Assembly (NCBI GenBank): GCA_936908745.1
Contig: CAKZFX010000023.1
Location: forward strand, 1 to 64,000
Direction of reading: 5' to 3'
DNA: 64,000 nucleotides
DNA from: an uncultured Chitinophagaceae bacterium
GTDB lineage: Bacteria > Bacteroidota > Bacteroidia > Chitinophagales > Chitinophagaceae
The stretch's first letter is position 1, and each line of letters opens with the position of its first letter. A model generated the notes under the pieces. The model was not told the origin of the DNA. It did no database searches and saw nothing but the letters and a program-made list of their open reading frames with translations. Below, piece after piece: positions 59,774 through 64,000 of this stretch. Both the position numbers and the translations under genes were made by a program.

Positions 59774-60451
59774 ATGAAAATATTAATCATCGAAGACGAA
59801 GCGGCTTTAAGGGACACTATCGCCACATCGCTTGAACAGGAACAATATATTGTGGAAACAGCCGCCGACTATGATTCGGCGCTTGAAAAAACCGGCGTGT
59901 ATGAATACGACTGTATACTGCTGGATATCGGGTTGCCCGGCGGCAGTGGACTTTCTATCCTGGAAGAATTAAAAAAAGAAAATAAAACCGAAGGTGTTAT
60001 TATTATTTCAGCCAAAAATTCGCTGGATGATAAAGTAGCCGGTCTCGACCTCGGGGCTGATGATTATCTACCCAAGCCTTTTCATATGGCCGAATTGCTG
60101 GCAAGAGTACGGTCATTGTTTCGCAGGAAAAAAATGGAAGGTCAGCAATACATCCTTTGCGGCAACGTAAAAATAGACGTTGACCAGCGGCTTGTGCAGA
60201 TCAATGATGAACCGCTTACACTCAACCGCAAAGAGTTTGACATACTATTATACATGGTTGTCAATAAAAACAGGCTGGTGAATAAAGCTGCACTGGCCGA
60301 ACATGTCTGGGGCGATCATATTGATGAAACCAATAGTTTTGATTTTATTTATTCGCAGATAAAAAATTTGCGCAGAAAACTAAAAGAAGTGGATGCCGGC
60401 TTTGAAATACAGGCGATTTACGGCATCGGTTATAAACTGGTAGTAGAATGA
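59774..60451 (+). CDS. OmpR/PhoB-family response regulator
   Basis: 225 residues: receiver (IIEDEAALRD; Asp51 in CILLDIGLPGG; PKPFHMAEL), then a winged helix (about 130-225: LTLNRKEFDILLYMV, LAEHVWGDH, YSQIKNLRRKLKE, YGIGYKL). Overlaps the following kinase by four bases. A classical pair. Confidence 0.95.
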   Translation: MKILIIEDEAALRDTIATSLEQEQYIVETAADYDSALEKTGVYEYDCILLDIGLPGGSGLSILEELKKENKTEGVIIISAKNSLDDKVAGLDLGADDYLPKPFHMAELLARVRSLFRRKKMEGQQYILCGNVKIDVDQRLVQINDEPLTLNRKEFDILLYMVVNKNRLVNKAALAEHVWGDHIDETNSFDFIYSQIKNLRRKLKEVDAGFEIQAIYGIGYKLVVE

Positions 60452-61710
60452 AACTGCTTAATTATACAGGCATTTACTTTGTCGGCATCCTGATGCTGAT
60501 CATTTCCATATGGGCCGTGATCTTTTACTTTATTATGCTCGATGAGATTTATGACAGCATTGATGATGGCCTGGATAACCAGAAAGGACTGGTAATCCAA
60601 AAAGCTGCTACCGACACGGCCACCTTGTATAAAAATAACTTTGATGAAACAGATTATGCCATCCATGAAATAAGTCCTGCCCTTGCCGTCGATTACCAGG
60701 ATACTTATATTGACACGATGATGTATATGCAAAATGAGCAAAGCGATGAGCCTGTGCGTTTGCTCAAAACGGTGTTCCTGCAAAACGGCAAATATTACCA
60801 GCTACAGGTGGCCACTTCCATGGTAGAAGAAGATGATTTGATAAAACAATTGTTTTATTCATTGATATGGTTGTATCTCAGCCTGATCGTGGTGGTGATT
60901 GTCCTGAATAATTTTTTATTAAAGAAAATATGGCGTCCTTTTTATCATTTGTTAGGACAGTTAAAGAAATTTCGCCTGGATAAAAAACAACTGGTCAAAA
61001 CAACCGCCACCAACGTAGATGAGTTTGGTTTGCTGAATGATACTGTTACTGAAATGCTGCAACGCAATATTGACACCTATAACAGCCAGAAAGCTTTTAT
61101 CGAAAACGCAGCGCATGAACTGCAAACACCGCTGGCCATCAGTATCAACAAACTCGAGATGCTGACGGAAAAACATTCATTGCCGCAGGAACAGTTGACA
61201 ATCGTTGCCGATGTAATGGACAATCTTGAACGGCTGGCAAGGTTAAATAAATCTCTTTTGCTGATTTCAAAAATCGAGAACCGCCAGTTTGCAGAAGAAA
61301 CGCCGGTTGATTTTAATGCGCTTATCAAACAAACCATTGCTGATTTTTCAGATCTTGCAGATTATCATACTATCAAAATAGATTTGTCGGAGCAAGGCAT
61401 TTTTACCCGTACGATGAATGCAGACCTCGCAGCCATATTTGTATTGAACCTGTTAAAAAATGCGCTGTTGCATAATGAAGCCAATGGGTTTGTAAACATC
61501 CGTATTCAATCATCAAAGTGGACCATAGAAAATTCAGGCAACAAACAAGCGCTGGATAGTCAAAAAATATTTGACCGTTTTCATTCCGGTCAGCCTTCTG
61601 CCTCTTCCAGCGGTCTTGGCCTTTCGATAGTAAAAACCATTGCAGACCTTTACGGGTTGAAAATAAACTATCAATTCAACGGCTATCACAAAATGGAAAT
61701 AAGCTACTAA
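60448..61710 (+). CDS. Sensor histidine kinase, partner of the OmpR regulator
   Basis: 420 residues. TM helices about 7-29 and 139-160 around a periplasmic sensor of about 110 residues. HisKA: FIENAAHELQTPLAI (His near 223). ATPase: LLKNALLHN, GLGLSIVKTIADLYG; the G1 box is weak (IENSGNKQALDSQKIF). HAMP is short or absent. Probably senses an envelope cue; the PepSY-like gene downstream may be a target. Confidence 0.93.
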   Translation: MKLLNYTGIYFVGILMLIISIWAVIFYFIMLDEIYDSIDDGLDNQKGLVIQKAATDTATLYKNNFDETDYAIHEISPALAVDYQDTYIDTMMYMQNEQSDEPVRLLKTVFLQNGKYYQLQVATSMVEEDDLIKQLFYSLIWLYLSLIVVVIVLNNFLLKKIWRPFYHLLGQLKKFRLDKKQLVKTTATNVDEFGLLNDTVTEMLQRNIDTYNSQKAFIENAAHELQTPLAISINKLEMLTEKHSLPQEQLTIVADVMDNLERLARLNKSLLLISKIENRQFAEETPVDFNALIKQTIADFSDLADYHTIKIDLSEQGIFTRTMNADLAAIFVLNLLKNALLHNEANGFVNIRIQSSKWTIENSGNKQALDSQKIFDRFHSGQPSASSSGLGLSIVKTIADLYGLKINYQFNGYHKMEISY

Positions 61711-61812
61711 CGCCTCTTCAATTTATTCGTTTACAATTATTTATCTATTCCCAATTCTTTCCCGGATTGGTTAAGAGCTTTGTGGTATCAATTCATTTTA
61801 AAACTGGATATC

Positions 61813-62256
61813 ATGAAAAGTTTATCATTATTTATTACGGCATTGTCCACCACGCTTATTTCCTGCGCACAGGATATTCCGGCCAGCAAAGTGCCGTCGG
61901 TAGTCCAAAATACATTGCAGTCAACTTTCAGTAATGCGGCGAAAATTGAGTGGGAAAAGAAAGGCAATCTTTATGAAGCAGAATTTGAAATAGACAATAC
62001 AGAGTACACCGCTCATATTGAAGCAAGCGGCAAATTGTTGGTATATAAAGTTGATATAGCAGCAACCGAATTACCAGCAGCCATTACACAGGCCATTGCC
62101 CGTGATCATGCCGGCTACCAATTAGATGATGCGGATAAGTTAGTGAAAGACGGAACAACCTATTACCAGGTTGAACTGGAAGCCAAAGGCAAAAAAGATA
62201 TCAAAGTAGTGTATGCGGCCAACGGGCAGGCAGCTACTATTAATTATATGCATTGA
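61813..62256 (+). CDS. PepSY-like periplasmic protein
   Basis: 147 residues from MKSLSLFITALSTTLISCAQ; the signal has a lipobox-like LISC (Cys18), so it is probably a lipoprotein. The mature part is two repeats of the PepSY-like unit: VVQNTLQSTFSNAAKIEWEKKGNLYEAEF and ITQAIARDHAGYQLDDADKL...YQVELEAKGK. Bacteroidota PepSY-like genes are often induced by a neighbouring two-component pair, consistent with its place 102 bases after the OmpR/HK genes. Confidence 0.82.
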   Translation: MKSLSLFITALSTTLISCAQDIPASKVPSVVQNTLQSTFSNAAKIEWEKKGNLYEAEFEIDNTEYTAHIEASGKLLVYKVDIAATELPAAITQAIARDHAGYQLDDADKLVKDGTTYYQVELEAKGKKDIKVVYAANGQAATINYMH

Positions 62257-62273
62257 TCTTAAAACCGGACGTT

Positions 62274-63170
62274 ATGGAACCTACACATGAATTTGGAAAA
62301 GAAGCCATGGAGAATGAACAAAAAAGGCTTGCAAAAAACAGTAAAATGAAAAGAGTTGTTTTAATAATATTCCTTATGGTAATAGGATTAGGCGCAGGCG
62401 CTTATTTCCTTGATGATAGTGGTGTTTTTAATGGCAAGACCGCAAAGAGCGAAGACAAGGCTATTAAAGACGAAACTCCTGCATCGGGTGGCATCAGCAT
62501 ACAGGAAAAGTGGGAACTGCCCAGCGAACTGAAAGAAATATCCGGTATCGCTTACCTCGATGAGCAGCGTTTTGCCTGCGTACAGGATGAACAAGGCATT
62601 GTTTATATTTATAATACAGCTAAAAAAGCCATTGAACAAAAGATCCCTTTTGCAGGGGCCGGCGATTTTGAAGGATTAACCCTGGTGGATAAAACAGCAT
62701 GGGTAGTACGATCTGATGGACATTGATGCGGCTAATAACAGGTTATTGCTGGCTATTAAAGATGCCGAGCCGGGCGGTGAGAATTATAAAGGGATCTATG
62801 CGTTTGACCTTGTCTCTAAAAAAATGCAGGGTGAACCAGCTTACAAAATCGATCTTGATCATTCCTTGTTACAGGATGATAAAGGCAAGAAAAAAAGCAG
62901 TGGTATTATGCCGTCTGCCATTACCATTCACCCTTCAACAAAGGAATTGTTTATTACTGATGGCAGAAAGTCCAAATTGCTGGTACTGGACAATAAAGGT
63001 GATGTCAAAAAATTATACAAGCTGGACAAACAATCTTTTGCCCAGCCAGAGGGGATAACATTTACACCGGCAGGTGAATTGTTTATTTCAAACGAAGGGC
63101 CTAAACAACCCGCTAATATTCTGAAAGTAGAGATCAGCGAGCAAAAGAAGATCATATATAGGTTGAAAAG
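62274..63170 (+). pseudogene. SdiA-regulated-family beta-propeller protein, deleted and frameshifted
   Basis: The first piece (MEPTHEFGKEAMENEQ..., a TM near residues 25-42, then ELPSELKEISGIAYLDEQRFACVQDEQG and DFEGLTLVDKTAWVVRSDG) ends at a TGA at 62724-62726. A second piece in another frame picks up at 62716 with IDAANNRLLLAIKDAEPG and runs through KLDKQSFAQPEGITFTPAGELFISNEG. In the intact family these halves are joined by about 35-45 residues (strand, then NxEGLxYD), which are missing. The second frame then reads through the hairpin at 63166, so the normal stop is also lost. A decayed calcium-binding-type propeller gene, or two sequence errors in one gene. Confidence 0.7.
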
Positions 63171-63203
63171 ACAGGCAAAGCAATGCCTGTCTTTTTTTTA
63201 TAC
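63166..63203 (+). terminator. Rho-independent terminator
   Basis: Perfect 11-bp stem AAAAGACAGGC (63166-63176) with GCCTGTCTTTT (63185-63195), 8-nt loop, then more T. Located at the end of the decayed propeller gene. Confidence 0.9.
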
Positions 63204-63244
63204 ACTTTACACTAAAGGCCTTTTTCAATTGTTACATTTGACGA

Positions 63245-63796
63245 ATGAGAAAAATAATCATGAGCCTTGCCATTTCATTTGATGGTTTTATTGAAGGCCC
63301 GAATGGAGAAATCGATTGGCTGGAGTTCAATGAAGAAACAGCGGATTCGCTGAATAAATTTTTGGAAGGAATTGACACCGTTTTATATGGCCGCACCAGT
63401 TATGAAGCCTGGGGCACTTACCAGCCTGCACCGGGCAGTGCCGATTTTGAAAAAACATTTTATGCCAAGCTGCATGCGATGAAAAAGTATGTATTCTCCG
63501 CTACCCAATCCCATTTTGCCGGCGATCCTGTTGTGATCGGATCAGGCATCAAAGAGGCAATGGAGGAATTGAAGAAACAGCCGGGAAAAGATATCTGGTT
63601 ATATGGCGGCTCATCACTCATCACCACTTTTATGAATCTCGATCTTGTGGATGAATACCAAATAGCCGTGGCGCCGGTTATCCTGGGCGCAGGTAAACCT
63701 TTGTTTAAGGATATTGATCACAGGGTTCAGTTACAACTGGTAAAAACAGAAACCAGTGCATCCGGAACCGTATTGTTTGTTTATGAACGCAGGTAA
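63245..63796 (+). CDS. Dihydrofolate reductase-family (RibD C-terminal) protein
   Basis: 183 residues: MRKIIMSLAISFDGFIEGPNGEIDWL, TVLYGRTSYEAWGTY, KKYVFSATQ, LKKQPGKDIWLYGGSSLI, DEYQIAVAPVILGAGKPLF. The RibD_C fold binds NADPH; stand-alone members such as YwjB have unknown substrates. Cytoplasmic. 42 bases after the terminator, so its own unit. Confidence 0.88.
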   Translation: MRKIIMSLAISFDGFIEGPNGEIDWLEFNEETADSLNKFLEGIDTVLYGRTSYEAWGTYQPAPGSADFEKTFYAKLHAMKKYVFSATQSHFAGDPVVIGSGIKEAMEELKKQPGKDIWLYGGSSLITTFMNLDLVDEYQIAVAPVILGAGKPLFKDIDHRVQLQLVKTETSASGTVLFVYERR

Positions 63797-63907
63797 CTTT
63801 TGGATGCAGACCTCCTGTATAAGAATTCTATCTCACAGGCCATGCCGTCATTTTCTATATCCAATTTAATTTATATTCGGGCACAAAGCATATAAATACC
63901 TATACAA

Positions 63908-64000
63908 ATGGAGCAACAACTCTTTGATTACCTGTCAAAATACATGGTATTGACGGAAGAAGAAAAACAAAGGATCACGGAATTGAGCATATTCAACAGC
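63908..64000 (+). CDS. Crp/Fnr-family regulator, N-terminal fragment
   Basis: 31 codons at the right edge: MEQQLFDYLSKYMVLTEEEK, then QRITELSIF. This matches the helical start of Bacteroidota Crp/Fnr-type cyclic-nucleotide-domain proteins, which begin just before the beta-barrel. The rest is outside the window, so the DNA-binding domain cannot be seen. Confidence 0.65.
   Translation, partial: MEQQLFDYLSKYMVLTEEEKQRITELSIFNS

Overview
The window reads as chromosomal DNA of a Bacteroidota bacterium, most likely of the family Chitinophagaceae. The evidence is several promoters matching the Bacteroidota -7 consensus TAnnTTTG, a tmRNA tag of the Bacteroidota type (GNTQYAMAA), a bacillithiol-type YtxJ, many families typical of the phylum (DUF3667, DUF3810, GH3-like, membrane MutS-like, NtrY-like kinases) and lipoproteins with an ASC/LSC lipobox. 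The family-level assignment is inference. There is no rRNA, no phage, no complete insertion sequence and no CRISPR array.

Layout. 1-4.5 kb: end of an EamA permease, an APS kinase (cysC) and a PAPS-type sulfotransferase, a GT2 mannosyltransferase-like enzyme, a DnaQ-type exonuclease, a tiny lipoprotein and ytxJ. 4.5-11.85 kb: a complete histidine operon hisGDCBHAF-(small membrane ORF)-hisIE, preceded by a His-rich leader peptide and an attenuator. 12-22.4 kb: two tandem AraC regulators, then a one-strand cluster of two PAS histidine kinases, three NarL-type regulators and a lone receiver. 22.6-25.1 kb: an exported formylglycine-generating-enzyme-like lipoprotein, an AT-rich patch with a nonsense-broken gene, and tmRNA. 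25-34 kb: a membrane MutS-like ATPase, GH3-dxr-rseP, rplU-rpmA, a Lys/Ala histone-H1-like peptide and a polymerase-dead PolX. 34-46.6 kb: a DUF3667-mazG-NtrY-like operon, tRNAs including a broken tRNA-Leu copy, another kinase, a rhamnosyltransferase-like GT2 and DUF2130. 46.6-53 kb: a 4'-phosphopantetheinyl transferase with a heptanucleotide repeat inside the gene, dcd, DUF3810-TspO, yceD-rpmF-plsX and an M14-like exported protein. 53-64 kb: a second two-component cluster, the ligase-associated exonuclease/DNA ligase pair, an OmpR/HK pair, a PepSY-like protein, a decayed SdiA-regulated-type gene, a DHFR-like protein and the start of a Crp/Fnr regulator.

How the parts work together. The his operon is a tightly coupled biosynthetic unit under attenuation control. 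yceD-rpmF-plsX and rplU-rpmA are translation/envelope housekeeping operons that share an identical 24-nt promoter segment and related palindromes in the gaps between genes. Signal transduction is heavily represented (seven histidine kinases, and six response regulators including the lone receiver). The accessory interest lies in small or damaged things: dispersed palindromic elements, one of them inserted in a tRNA pseudogene, a start-less ligase gene, a frameshifted small protein in the his operon, and a coding heptamer repeat with frameshift potential.
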